A DNA stretch of 64,000 nt from Nitrospinia bacterium (GTDB lineage: Bacteria; Nitrospinota; Nitrospinia; Nitrospinales; JAJDAT01). Position numbers and translations under genes: made by a program. Positions 16,701 through 23,689 of this stretch are shown here, in pieces (positions within the stretch are counted from its first letter, which is position 1; every line of letters starts with the position of its first letter). The notes below the pieces were generated by a model. It was not told the DNA's origin. It worked only from the letters and a program-made list of their open reading frames with translations, and made no database searches. The stretch covers positions 23,116 through 87,115 of the forward strand of contig JAJDAT010000029.1 of the NCBI GenBank assembly GCA_029261715.1. Direction: 5' to 3'.

Positions 16701-17063
16701 TCGAAGTCCGGCCTCGCGCAGGATTCGGCAAATCACATTGCGAGACACACCGAAGCTGCATGCCAGGTTCTTGACGGACCGGCCACTTTCAAATCCAAGC
16801 ACGACAGACTGCTCATCGACAGTGACACGCACCGGTCGACACCTGTCACCGACTATTCGGCGGGCGCGGTTCCCTCCAATGGCGTAGCGCTTCGCGACCG
16901 CCTTCAGGCTGAGCCCGGACTCGTAGTCCTTGATCAGGTTTTGAACGTCCGACTCCGTGAGTTTGCGGGGCCGGTTTTCAACCTCGAGACGATTCACGGC
17001 TTCTACCTCGCAAACAGTGTCGTTTCGAGCAACTGCCGGTGCGCCAGCACTCCGGCGAATTAG
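13785..17063 (+). CDS. Portal-MuF head morphogenesis fusion containing an intein
   Basis: A 1092-residue precursor. Residues 1-460 are an HK97-type portal (SHAWVFAASMAIANTASQAQ, HPIYDLIRRPNPYQ, MGTPKAVLG, NYATQIGQTANFW). A Pro/Ser-rich linker follows to about 515, then a MuF (SPP1 gp7-like) domain with ARTETASFMNGVRDRMFDEA and WLTAEDENVREDHVKF. The MuF metal-binding motif QKAN/CRC is interrupted by a 311-residue intein (773-1083), leaving only CRCASTPAN as C-extein. After splicing the product would be 781 residues. The portal forms the DNA gate of the capsid, and MuF joins head assembly. The GTG start at 13785 lacks a clear ribosome site. An antisense gene lies within the intein. Confidence 0.9.
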   Translation: MDRIAEKNRLSPIFGPDGQPLSRLNGSRNGVAIKNLLGGFSGYVQQLLGTRRPPFIQAKTPFESHAWVFAASMAIANTASQAQFLVYQETDAEQQRRRDAAVRAGRTTRARAGVHRRAYERHLAGAPSLKRLSMKAAEPDYEHPIYDLIRRPNPYQVGGQLMALTHLWMAIRGEAFWVLSDDDGMPVPPGQMPTRIWPLSPDCFSERYANGRDGEIVGWEIALPRWMPGAHRKKLNVTLDEVIQFKFPDPRNPARGLSRIGAAAAGIELDLLIKVHGRSLLEKQAVPRGIIVYENGVLEEEEEEEYRERWEEQHAGAERSGRIAILSGGFKYQSIALSPTDMGHLEQLAWDRDEVLAVMGTPKAVLGVTEQLNYATQIGQTANFWDQTLLPLLRLEEQTLDATMFFAQTDRTFGAFDLSQIDALRVGLEEKAKAADQFCAERLHMPPRVAYQIVGLDVPEYEGDETALVSALATPVQSILEEDSPPSPSSEPASSDDEPVAAARGGRSPRPGPGAPAIHRSRHDKAKSVWKRFIAVQSRVESPFRRRYKKWVRLERTGTLERFDKAVEDAKRLARIKAAIDLTAILPILAESRSALRTQTRPLLASAMLETWDLTLDEIPIPTFAIDDGTFVSYFTEHENLFLEHTPRTTFETLRTSLTAGIQNGETVQQLRVRIGEVYDLGASSHKTLLVARTETASFMNGVRDRMFDEAGFEKTDWLTAEDENVREDHVKFGEHEPVARGTNYLALIGKEAEGVLEYPGDLRAPIGQKANCFIAGTMVQAGGLLQGFSREYSGHVLEVTLASGTRFSVTPNHPVLGTHGWVAAKLLRQGDCVFRSTDGERVLRQFLPDADYRPTPIEELARPLSMPAGIAQGMPEDFHGDGRDGDVHVVRLDGGLVSGQFAQIPDPLKNQLLAGPDPRFGTLDRTRALPEAGLLSLGASECIVGEGRKATSLSGGRLRHPQEHGLAAVSRSKSGLAQDSANHIARHTEAACQVLDGPATFKSKHDRLLIDSDTHRSTPVTDYSAGAVPSNGVALRDRLQAEPGLVVLDQVLNVRLREFAGPVFNLETIHGFYLANSVVSSNCRCASTPAN
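16101..17033 (+). other. Intein within the MuF NCRC motif
   Basis: Intein residue 1 is Cys (CFIAGTMVQA, block A). Block B is VTPNHPVLGTHGW (T39, H42), and the block F/G region is AGPVFNLETIHGFYLAN followed by SVVSSN, then the +1 Cys of the extein. This Hint-fold layout, and insertion exactly between N and C of a conserved NCRC, are classic for inteins. The penultimate His of block G is Ser here, a natural variation known in some inteins that can slow splicing. Residues 100-170 carry PEDFHGDGRDGDVHVV. There is no LAGLIDADG nuclease in the sense frame; the nuclease appears to be on the other strand. Confidence 0.88.
16137..16997 (-). CDS. Putative homing endonuclease, antisense within the intein
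   Basis: 286 codons on the minus strand, lying wholly inside the intein and in register with its codons. Residues 12-50 and 57-100 are two helix-turn-helix units (LSLKAVAKRYAIGGNRARRI; SVKNLACSFGVSRNVICRIL) like those used for site recognition. Residues 155-262 resemble a Vsr/DUF559-type PD-(D/E)XK nuclease: GEELILEW, then YNVDITVPPVAVEVFG with D184 and E193, then RHRERTSKLLNWGWTVICVW, and a terminal KYRMIWGDGE. Start chosen: GTG at 16997, with GAGG 8 bases upstream. The frame is open further upstream, but only this part shows protein-like motifs. It would cut intein-free MuF alleles to spread the intein. Function is inferred. Confidence 0.75.
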   Translation of the reverse strand: MNRLEVENRPRKLTESDVQNLIKDYESGLSLKAVAKRYAIGGNRARRIVGDRCRPVRVTVDEQSVVLGFESGRSVKNLACSFGVSRNVICRILREAGLRPRNRSESMFLRMSQTSAAERSRLAAFANDALRGAKRKKPGLRQRARTVQCAETWVGTGEELILEWIRDLGELPGHQTPIETYNVDITVPPVAVEVFGHPLGNSCRHRERTSKLLNWGWTVICVWQKLPQHPFTVGAAEYAVALAKQLRGDPSMCPKYRMIWGDGEPRTGRERHLKHMAAVLPREALE

Positions 17064-17084
17064 AGCCGCGGAGGATAAGTACCA

Positions 17085-18299
17085 ATGCCCGACATCAACA
17101 AATTCAAGTCCGCCGTGGTCATCGAAGACCCAGCCGAGATCCGCCGGCACCTCGAGTCCGTGCGTGAGAAGGCCGGACGAGCCGGCGAGTTGCGCTCGGG
17201 TGGCCCGAAAGACGAGCACGTCGTCAGTGAGAAGCTCGTTGGCCAGGCAGTCCTCAAGCAGGACGTGCCCTCGGGCGAGGCGCTCCAGAGTCTCGCCGAT
17301 GCTGCCGGCATTCCGTGGCTGCCCGAGTACGAGGGGCGCGCGATCCCATACTGGGCGAGCGACGAGCGCGTCGACGGCATGGGCGACATCGTCAAACAGA
17401 ACTGGCACTTCGACGAGTTCGAGAAGAACCCGGTCATGCCGTACTCCCACCAGTGGAGTCAGCCGCCGGTGGCGAACGCCCTCGTCTACGAGGTCCGCGA
17501 CCGAAAGGACAAGGACTACAAGGGTCCCGCGCTCCACATCCTCGGCCTCTTCGCCCTCCGCGATCAGTGGGAGTGGGCCGACACCATCTTCCGACTCGTC
17601 AAGAGCGGCTTCCTCGTCGGCGGCAGCGTGGGCTTCTACTCCAAGAAGGTCATCCACATCGAGGACGAAGCGGAGCGATCCGAGCTCGGCCTGGGTCGAT
17701 GGGGCGTGATCCTCGACGAGAACCATCTCCTCGAGTTCAGCCCGACCACGCTCCCAGCTAATGCCGGCGCGCACACGGTCCTGAGCCGGGCCAAGAAGGA
17801 CGGCCTGCTCCTGCCCGGAGACTTCCAGCTCATCCGCGAGATCGATCGCGCCCGAATCGCGCACACCAGTCGCAGCAACGACGAGTGGCGCACGGCCGAC
17901 GACCACTGGCTGCAGCTCGCCAAGACTCTGTTCCCCGCTCAGCGCAAAGAGCTCGTTCCGCACAAAGAGCTCGATGAATCGATGATCGAAAAGACAGAAC
18001 CCGAGATCCCGGTCACCGAGGATCCGCGCTCTCTCGATGAGAAGGTCGATCGTGTCCTGACTCTGCTCGAAGACCTCATGGTCTCGCACGGAGTGCGACT
18101 CGATGACCTGCAGTCCGAAGTCGAGGAGCTCAAGCAGCTCCTGAGTCAGCGGGCCGAATCCCACACCGACATCGCCCCAGACGGCGACGACACCAGTGGC
18201 CTGGAGAGCGTGGGCGCCGATCGGCTCCGCGGACTTCTCTCCAAGCTGGAAGGACTCGGTACCGGCTCCGGGGCGCAAGCCACGGCTGCCACCAGCTGA
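17085..18299 (+). CDS. Prohead protease fused to scaffold-like C-terminus
   Basis: A 404-residue protein. Residues 80-270 match HK97-type prohead proteases: DERVDGMGDIV, NWHFDEFEKNPVMPYSHQWS with candidate catalytic H122, and SGFLVGGSVGFYSK with candidate nucleophile S181. Residues 300-400 are helical and acidic (LDEKVDRVLTLLEDLM, QSEVEELKQLLSQ), fitting a coiled-coil scaffolding tail that is removed on maturation. It lies between the portal and the major capsid gene, the usual order. GCGGAGGATAAG precedes ATG 17085. Confidence 0.85.
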   Translation: MPDINKFKSAVVIEDPAEIRRHLESVREKAGRAGELRSGGPKDEHVVSEKLVGQAVLKQDVPSGEALQSLADAAGIPWLPEYEGRAIPYWASDERVDGMGDIVKQNWHFDEFEKNPVMPYSHQWSQPPVANALVYEVRDRKDKDYKGPALHILGLFALRDQWEWADTIFRLVKSGFLVGGSVGFYSKKVIHIEDEAERSELGLGRWGVILDENHLLEFSPTTLPANAGAHTVLSRAKKDGLLLPGDFQLIREIDRARIAHTSRSNDEWRTADDHWLQLAKTLFPAQRKELVPHKELDESMIEKTEPEIPVTEDPRSLDEKVDRVLTLLEDLMVSHGVRLDDLQSEVEELKQLLSQRAESHTDIAPDGDDTSGLESVGADRLRGLLSKLEGLGTGSGAQATAATS

Positions 18300-18316
18300 A
18301 AAGACGGAGGATCGCC

Positions 18317-19750
18317 ATGCCTACGGCGACCGACCCCAAGGATCAGCAGAAGCTCGCGGCCGACATTCTGGAACGCCTCGATGACGTGCTGACCAACGAC
18401 TACCCCACGACCAAGGGCAAGCTCACGGCCCTCGAAGGCGCCGTCGAGGACCTCAAGGGTCTCGACATCAAGGGCACCCTCGAGGAGTACGACAAGCGCA
18501 TCGCCGCGCAGGACGCGGTGGCCAAGCGGATCAAGGCGTCCAAGGGCGGCCTCTACATCAGCGGCGTCGAGGACGAGCAGTTCAACCTCTGCCGTGCCCT
18601 CGTGGCCGTGCGCCATGGTCGCCGCAAGGCGGACTGGGAGCGCGTCGGCGCTTCCAAGGAGTTCGACATCCTCCGCCAGGTGCAGACGCGCTACGCGGAT
18701 CAGTACGAGTACATCAGTTCCAAGGGGCAGAACACGACCGAGGACGAGCTCGGCGGGTTTTTTGTGCCGGACCAGGTGATCCCCGAGGTCATTGGCGCCA
18801 TCTATCGCCGCTCCTCGCTCATCAATTTGAGCGGCGAGGGGGAGACCCGAGTCAGCGTGCTCGATGGCGTCACCGGAGGTAGCGCCACGCTGCCGAAGTT
18901 CCGCGGTGGCTGCATCGCGTACTGGATCGACGAGGAAGAGGAATACGCCGAGTCCTTCGTCAAGACCGGCCGCGTGACCGCCACGCCAAAGAAGCTGGGC
19001 ATCCTCGTCCAACTCACCAAGGAGATGGAGGAGCTCGGGTCCTACGGCTTCGACACGCTCCTGCGGCGTGACATGGAGGAGGCGGCCGGCCAGAAGGTCG
19101 ACTGGTCCCTCCTCTACGGCAAGGGCGGCAAGATGCCGCTCGGCGTCGCCAACACGATCGGCTCGAACAAGCCCGAGGATCGGGTTCGCGTCTTCAATGC
19201 CGTCACCGGCGAAGTCGTCGACCCGACGACCATCACCGACTGGGACCCGGGCGTTCTCAACTGGGACGGGCTGAGCAAGATGGAGCTGGCTTTCGAGGAG
19301 GACGATGTCGTCCTCGACGAGAGTCGCGCCATCGTCTCGAGCCCCCGATTCTGGCAGCGGTTGAAGACGCTCAAGACCGACAACTACTCGGCCCAGAGCA
19401 CCAATCAGCCCTACCTCATCGGTCCGCCCGTCATCTCCGACACTCGCCTCCGCGAGTTGCTCGGCACCGACTTTGCCAAGACCAACAACATCCCTTCCAA
19501 CGCTCTCGCGGGTGCAGGGATTGGTGGTCCGACGGACTCGACCGACGCGAAGAACTCGGACGTGTTCGATGGCAACTGGCGCGAGGTGATCTTCATCCGC
19601 TGGGCCGGTATCGGCATCGAGGACGACGGCGGCATCGGCATGGGCTTCACCAAGGACATCATGTACCAGAAGCTGCGCATGATGGCCGACGTGGTCGTCC
19701 GTCAGCCTCGGGCCATCATGGTCTGCCCGAACGCCAAGGTCCGCGACTGA
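18317..19750 (+). CDS. Major capsid protein, HK97 fold
   Basis: A 477-residue protein with the usual plan: an N-terminal coiled-coil delta-like segment (residues 10-75), then GGFFVPDQVIPEVIGAIYRR, which typically starts the mature HK97 fold. Later come TPKKLGILVQLTKEMEELGS and QKVDWSLLYGKGGKMPLGVA. The adjacent protease would remove the first 130-140 residues. It builds the icosahedral shell. CGGAGG precedes ATG 18317. A GC-rich hairpin follows the stop, which may raise mRNA stability for this highly expressed gene. Confidence 0.9.
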   Translation: MPTATDPKDQQKLAADILERLDDVLTNDYPTTKGKLTALEGAVEDLKGLDIKGTLEEYDKRIAAQDAVAKRIKASKGGLYISGVEDEQFNLCRALVAVRHGRRKADWERVGASKEFDILRQVQTRYADQYEYISSKGQNTTEDELGGFFVPDQVIPEVIGAIYRRSSLINLSGEGETRVSVLDGVTGGSATLPKFRGGCIAYWIDEEEEYAESFVKTGRVTATPKKLGILVQLTKEMEELGSYGFDTLLRRDMEEAAGQKVDWSLLYGKGGKMPLGVANTIGSNKPEDRVRVFNAVTGEVVDPTTITDWDPGVLNWDGLSKMELAFEEDDVVLDESRAIVSSPRFWQRLKTLKTDNYSAQSTNQPYLIGPPVISDTRLRELLGTDFAKTNNIPSNALAGAGIGGPTDSTDAKNSDVFDGNWREVIFIRWAGIGIEDDGGIGMGFTKDIMYQKLRMMADVVVRQPRAIMVCPNAKVRD

Positions 19751-19767
19751 GTCACCGTCCCAAGCTC

Positions 19768-19787
19768 GGGGCGGTGAGAGCCGCCCC
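19768..19787 (+). terminator. GC stem-loop after the capsid gene
   Basis: GGGGCGG (19768-19774) pairs perfectly with CCGCCCC (19781-19787) around TGAGAG. There is no U-tract. It is likely a stability or partial-termination element between capsid and the next gene. Confidence 0.45.
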
Positions 19788-19823
19788 TCCAACAGAAGAC
19801 TCTCATTCCCTTGGAGGGATGTC

Positions 19824-20297
19824 ATGCATACGAACTTCTTTCACGCGGTCAAGGCGGGGGTCGCGATCCCCGCTCAGTCGCTGACCAGTGCGGCGGCGAC
19901 CGACATGGTGGCCGTCTCGGAGCCCTGGCGGATCGGTCGCCAGATCACGTTCATCCTCGTTGGCGGTGCCATTGCCAGCAGCGGGCAACTCGCTGTGGCC
20001 GTGCAGGGTTTGCTGCGCGCCGACGGCACGACCTGGGAGGCGCTCAAGCAGAAGGACGGCACGACCGCTCTCGTCTTCCCGGCCGCCAAGCTGGGTGACA
20101 CCGATGAGATCGAGAAGGGCCTCCTGATGGGGACCCTCCCTCTCTCGCGCATCGACAACGAGACCTACAAGGCGATCCGGATCGTGCCGACGGAGTCCGG
20201 CGGTGGCGCCTCTCTGATCTCTGCCGCCTACGTCATCTCGGACCTCGTTGCCGAAGCGTCCGGCCAGACGGACGAGCTCTTCTCCCTCGTTTTCTGA
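19824..20297 (+). CDS. Putative head decoration/structural protein
   Basis: A 157-residue, beta-rich protein lacking Cys, starting MHTNFFHAVKAGVAIPAQSL. It has alternating strands (QITFILVGGAIASSGQLAVA, KAIRIVPTESGGG), typical of small virion proteins. Position directly after the major capsid protein and the strong ribosome site TTGGAGGG suggest an abundant head protein, possibly decoration. No family recognised, so the role is inferred from synteny. Confidence 0.6.
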   Translation: MHTNFFHAVKAGVAIPAQSLTSAAATDMVAVSEPWRIGRQITFILVGGAIASSGQLAVAVQGLLRADGTTWEALKQKDGTTALVFPAAKLGDTDEIEKGLLMGTLPLSRIDNETYKAIRIVPTESGGGASLISAAYVISDLVAEASGQTDELFSLVF

Positions 20298-20313
20298 GCC
20301 GAGGTCCTGACCG

Positions 20314-20469
20314 ATGAGCGATGGCCCGCGGGATACCACACCAGGGGATCCGCCTCAGGATCCTCCTGCCACTCACCCAAGGCAGCAGCCATGGGCCGTG
20401 GTTCGGTTGCGGACCCCGCGGGCCAACGTCCGCCTGAAGCATCGGAGGCGCCGTAGCCATGGACGTTGA
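20314..20469 (+). CDS. Small Pro/Arg-rich protein, 51 residues
   Basis: The reading frame starts at ATG 20314 and stops at 20467-20469, overlapping the next gene's start by 11 bp. It starts MSDGPRDTTPGDPPQDPPAT and ends in an Arg-rich tail (HRRRRSHGR). It is disordered by composition. It could be a genuine small basic protein, or the space may merely be leader sequence. The only support is its ATG, the overlap and the lack of any other explanation for the 160-bp gap. Confidence 0.35.
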   Translation: MSDGPRDTTPGDPPQDPPATHPRQQPWAVVRLRTPRANVRLKHRRRRSHGR

Positions 20470-20830
20470 CCGAGAGGACGTACTCGTACTCGTGCAGGGA
20501 AGCGCGCGGCCGTTCGAGCTGCGGTTCTTGGATGAGCACGACAACTCCGAGGACCTCTCGAACGTCGCTGCCGCGACGCTCCGCATCGTGGGCGACCCGT
20601 CCGACCCCGGCGGCACCGAGATCCTGAGCCGCTCCACGGCAGCCAGCAACCTCTCGATCGACTCCGCAGAGTCCAAGATCGTGGGCACCCTCGAGCAAGC
20701 CGAAGCCGACGCGCTGCCCACCGGCATCTTCATCGCCGCCGCTTCCGTCCAGTTCGCGGGCGGCAGCGAGTGGCACGACACCGACCCCATCCACTGCGTC
20801 ATCACGCCAGCGATTGCGAGTCACCCGTGA
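20459..20830 (+). CDS. Hypothetical virion protein with Ig-like pattern
   Basis: A 123-residue protein beginning MDVDREDVLVLVQGSARPFE. The strands FELRFLDE, AATLRIVGDP and GIFIAAASVQFAGG recall beta-sandwich domains at the start of phage baseplate or neck proteins (BppU-like). No catalytic residues. The start at 20459 overlaps the preceding small frame, and its stop overlaps the next GTG (GTGA). It is part of the head-tail joining cluster. Confidence 0.6.
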   Translation: MDVDREDVLVLVQGSARPFELRFLDEHDNSEDLSNVAAATLRIVGDPSDPGGTEILSRSTAASNLSIDSAESKIVGTLEQAEADALPTGIFIAAASVQFAGGSEWHDTDPIHCVITPAIASHP

Positions 20831-21381
20831 TCCCACTCTCCGATCTCAGAGAACGGCTCGAATTGCAGCCCCGCGACGATCAGCGTCTCGTGGGCCTGCG
20901 CGATGCCGTCGTCGGGCTCTGGGAGCAGGAGACCGGGCGGCCTTGGCTGCGGCGCGAGGACTACGTGCAGACGATCCGGCCGCGCGACTACACGCGGAAG
21001 ATCTGGCTTGCGCTGCGGCCGGTCGAGAGCGTGACGAAGGTCGAGGAGATCCTCTCGGGAAGCGACTGGACCGAGCTGGATTCTGAGGGCTGGCTCTTCG
21101 TCGAGCCGACCATCGAGAAGCTCTCGAGCTACTTTCGCCGGCTCGTGCGCGTCACGTACACAGGTGGCGTCGTGGCTGAGCCCGAAGACGCCGAAGCGAA
21201 GACGCCGGCAGACATCCGAGAGGCTCTGATCCTGCAGGCGCGCTACCTCGTCGATCGCCACAGCGGCGAGAATGCCATCCTGCGCAGCAAGGCCTTTGAG
21301 AAGGGCTCGACGTCCTTCCTCTCGGCCGACCTCCACCCGCTCTTCAAGAAGACCGCGCAACTGCATGCGAGGAGGGGCTGA
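20827..21381 (+). CDS. Head-tail connector protein (gp6-like)
   Basis: A 184-residue protein whose opening (IPLSDLRERLELQPRDDQRL, then LRDAVVGLWEQETGRPWLRR) is characteristic of HK97 gp6-like connector proteins, which form a ring under the portal. The middle (SVTKVEEILSGSDWTELDSE, GWLFVEP) and the C-terminal helix (IREALILQARYLVDRHSG) match the usual plan. The GTG at 20827 overlaps the previous stop. The next gene overlaps in TGATG. Confidence 0.78.
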   Translation: MIPLSDLRERLELQPRDDQRLVGLRDAVVGLWEQETGRPWLRREDYVQTIRPRDYTRKIWLALRPVESVTKVEEILSGSDWTELDSEGWLFVEPTIEKLSSYFRRLVRVTYTGGVVAEPEDAEAKTPADIREALILQARYLVDRHSGENAILRSKAFEKGSTSFLSADLHPLFKKTAQLHARRG

Positions 21382-22103
21382 TGGCTGGCGGCGTCACCAT
21401 CCGGCTCGACACTCGCTCGCGGCGGGTCATCGAAGAGCTCATCGCTCGATTCGACGAGGACGCGATTCGTCGGGCGGTTCTCCGATTCTTCCAGCGCGAG
21501 GCGCTCCGAATCGCCGGCTTCATCACGCGCGAGTACCTGAGCGGCCAGAGGCTGAAGCGTCGGACCGGGTCACTGGCCCGCAGCATCGTCGGCGACGCGC
21601 AGACGATCAACGGACTGCCGGCATTCCGAGTGGGCGTGCTGCGCGGCCCAGCCCTCAAGTATGCGGGCATTCAGGAGTACGGGACCAAGAGCGCGGATCC
21701 CGAGAGCCCGTATCCCGACATCGTGCCCAAGAAGGCCAAGGCGCTCGCCCAGCCTGTGGGGCCGGCGCTGACGCCTGCGGGAGTGCCGCGCTACAAGAGC
21801 GCCCGCGACTACCCCTACGAGCTCAAGTTCATCCCCTTCCGCCGCGGCATCTCTCGAGGAGGTGTCTCCAGCGACAAGAGTCAGACCGGCATCGGCGGCC
21901 TCTACGAGGCGCGCTCGCTCAGGAAGGACGCGAGCGGCGAGGTCGACATCGAGAAGGCCAAGCTCGTCTACCTGCTCCTCGGCAAGGTCATCCTCCAGCC
22001 CAAGCGGTTCTTGCGCGATGGCTGGCAGAAGTCTGCTCCGCAGTTCGCGGCCAACCTGCTCGAGTTCCTCGTCGACTATCTCGAAGGGAACATCGCAGCA
22101 TGA
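21381..22103 (+). CDS. HK97 gp10-like tail completion protein
   Basis: A 240-residue protein with the family pattern EYLSGQRLKRRTGSLARSIV, then FRVGVLRGPALKYAGIQEYG, then IVPKKAKALAQPV, seen in gp10-like proteins that close the neck or tail end. It has a longer C-terminal half than typical, ending FLRDGWQKSAPQFAANLLEF. ATG 21381 overlaps the connector stop, and its stop overlaps the next ATG (22100). Confidence 0.75.
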   Translation: MAGGVTIRLDTRSRRVIEELIARFDEDAIRRAVLRFFQREALRIAGFITREYLSGQRLKRRTGSLARSIVGDAQTINGLPAFRVGVLRGPALKYAGIQEYGTKSADPESPYPDIVPKKAKALAQPVGPALTPAGVPRYKSARDYPYELKFIPFRRGISRGGVSSDKSQTGIGGLYEARSLRKDASGEVDIEKAKLVYLLLGKVILQPKRFLRDGWQKSAPQFAANLLEFLVDYLEGNIAA

Positions 22104-22555
22104 GCCATGAAGCAGCAGATCCCCTCGAGGTCTTCTTGGACCGAGCCTCATCGCTCGCGCGACAGGTTCGCAACGGCCGATACCACGTGCGTCGAGGCGC
22201 CGTCAATTGGGCCGCGTGGCCCTTCGAGCGGTACCGTAGCGCGTGGTCGATCCTCTGCGACAGCACGACTCTCCTCGGTGATTCCGACGAGGCGGGCTTC
22301 AACGTTGCCGCCATCAGCTTCGAGATCTTCGCCAAGGGGGATACCGACAAGGACGATTTCGGGATCGACGACAATCTCATGGGCGAGTTCCGAGCAGATG
22401 CCCGGCTTGTCCTCCGACACCTACTCGAGCAGACGCTCCCCAATGGGGATCCCGTCGTCACGAAGCTCGAACGCAACAGCGCCAGTGCCACCGAGGCCCT
22501 CGACTCAGAGCGCGGTCTCCAAGGCCTGATCGTCAGCTTCGTGATTGGATATTGA
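22100..22555 (+). CDS. Putative tail terminator/minor tail protein
   Basis: A 151-residue protein with a helical N-terminus (PLEVFLDRASSLARQVRNGR) and a mixed alpha/beta middle (FNVAAISFEIFAKGDTDKDD). Position between the gp10-like protein and the tail tube is where tail terminator (gpU-like) proteins normally lie. It overlaps the preceding gene by ATGA. Called by synteny only; no motif confirms it. Confidence 0.6.
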   Translation: MSHEAADPLEVFLDRASSLARQVRNGRYHVRRGAVNWAAWPFERYRSAWSILCDSTTLLGDSDEAGFNVAAISFEIFAKGDTDKDDFGIDDNLMGEFRADARLVLRHLLEQTLPNGDPVVTKLERNSASATEALDSERGLQGLIVSFVIGY

Positions 22556-22567
22556 GGAGGCCGAACC

Positions 22568-23647
22568 ATGGCCGTCGTCGGAGCACAAGATTTTTGGGTC
22601 ACCGGTTCGCGCTTCTACTTTCAGCGCGACGCCATCGATTCGGTCGAACAACCTTGGGTCGATCTCGGAACGATCAAGCCGGCCAACCTGCAACAGGCGA
22701 TCGACAAGATCGAGCTCGAGGACAGTGACGGAGGCATTCGGCGCATCGTCGACGAGGCCGTCACCAAGATCAACGAGTCCTACGACATCGAGTGCAACAA
22801 CCTCAGCCCGCGCAACCGGGCGTTGCTCATGCTCTCGACCGACCCCGAGGACTTCGCCCAGTCGGCGGCCGAGTCCGACGTGCAGCACTACGCCCACGTC
22901 GGGTCCCTGCTTTCGATTAAGGCGGCGGACAACACTCAGCTCTTCAAGCTGGCAGCGGTCGCCGGTGTCTACAGCGGAAGCCTGGCGGATCTCGTCCTCA
23001 CGGACATCGTCAAGGCGACGAAGACGCTGACGGTCAGCACGGATCCAGCTGCGGTCTCGCCGGGTGACCCGGTCATCGTCAAGTCGACGGGTTTGACGAC
23101 CGTCGCCAACTCCCGCACCTACACAGTGGCCAGCATCAGTGGCTCGGGACCGAGCTGGGACATCGTCGTCGAAGAGGCGCCCGCTGCCGACGAGTCGTCG
23201 GTCACGGGCGAAGTCTCTCACGGTGCTGGCGTCCTTCTTCAGGCCGCTCCGGGCGAGACCAGCGACTTCGCCGGAAGCGAAGACTGGAAGCTCGTGAGCC
23301 TGGACCGTGGCTTCATCAAGTTCAACGAGGCGTCCTCCAACTTCACTGCCGCCGGCAACCTGCAGGTGATCTACACGACCGCTGCCGTGACCGGAAAGCG
23401 TCTGCTCAAGCCGCAGTCTGCGCAGGGAGAGATCAAGGGCAAGGCCCAGCTCTTCTACGGCCGTGGCAACAACAAGCAGCAGACGGTGCGCGAGGCGAAC
23501 GTCTCGATCACGCCGAGCGCCACCAACCTCTCCGACGAGAACTACTCGTCCATGACGTTGACGGTGCGCGTCATCAGTGACCTCACGCAGTCGACTCCGG
23601 CCGGCCGCATGATCGACATCCATGGGGCGCTTCCGACCCTGTCCTGA
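22568..23647 (+). CDS. Major tail tube protein
   Basis: A 359-residue protein beginning MAVVGAQDFWVTGSRFYFQR. It has the tail-tube plan of a beta-sandwich core (VDLGTIKPANLQQAIDKIEL, then YDIECNNLSPRNRALLMLST) and an extra Ig-like middle (about 150-230: ATKTLTVSTDPAAVSPGDPV). It ends in an ordinary tube-like strand set (IKGKAQLFYGRGNNKQQTV). GGAGG precedes the ATG, and a GC hairpin follows, both fitting high expression. Confidence 0.78.
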   Translation: MAVVGAQDFWVTGSRFYFQRDAIDSVEQPWVDLGTIKPANLQQAIDKIELEDSDGGIRRIVDEAVTKINESYDIECNNLSPRNRALLMLSTDPEDFAQSAAESDVQHYAHVGSLLSIKAADNTQLFKLAAVAGVYSGSLADLVLTDIVKATKTLTVSTDPAAVSPGDPVIVKSTGLTTVANSRTYTVASISGSGPSWDIVVEEAPAADESSVTGEVSHGAGVLLQAAPGETSDFAGSEDWKLVSLDRGFIKFNEASSNFTAAGNLQVIYTTAAVTGKRLLKPQSAQGEIKGKAQLFYGRGNNKQQTVREANVSITPSATNLSDENYSSMTLTVRVISDLTQSTPAGRMIDIHGALPTLS

Positions 23648-23656
23648 TCACTCACC

Positions 23657-23674
23657 GGGGGCGGCAACGCCCCC
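23657..23674 (+). terminator. GC stem-loop after tail tube gene
   Basis: GGGGGCG (23657-23663), loop GCAA (a stable GNRA tetraloop), CGCCCCC (23668-23674), followed by TCTTA. A compact, stable hairpin of the kind seen after the capsid gene. Partial terminator or mRNA stabiliser. Confidence 0.55.
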
Positions 23675-23689
23675 TCTTAGGAGACCCAC

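Noticed and set aside
16998..18278. Upstream part of the same open minus-strand frame as the antisense nuclease
   Set aside because: It runs opposite the MuF end, prohead protease and scaffold, with no recognisable motifs and heavy Leu/Glu/Arg bias typical of complement frames in GC-rich genes.
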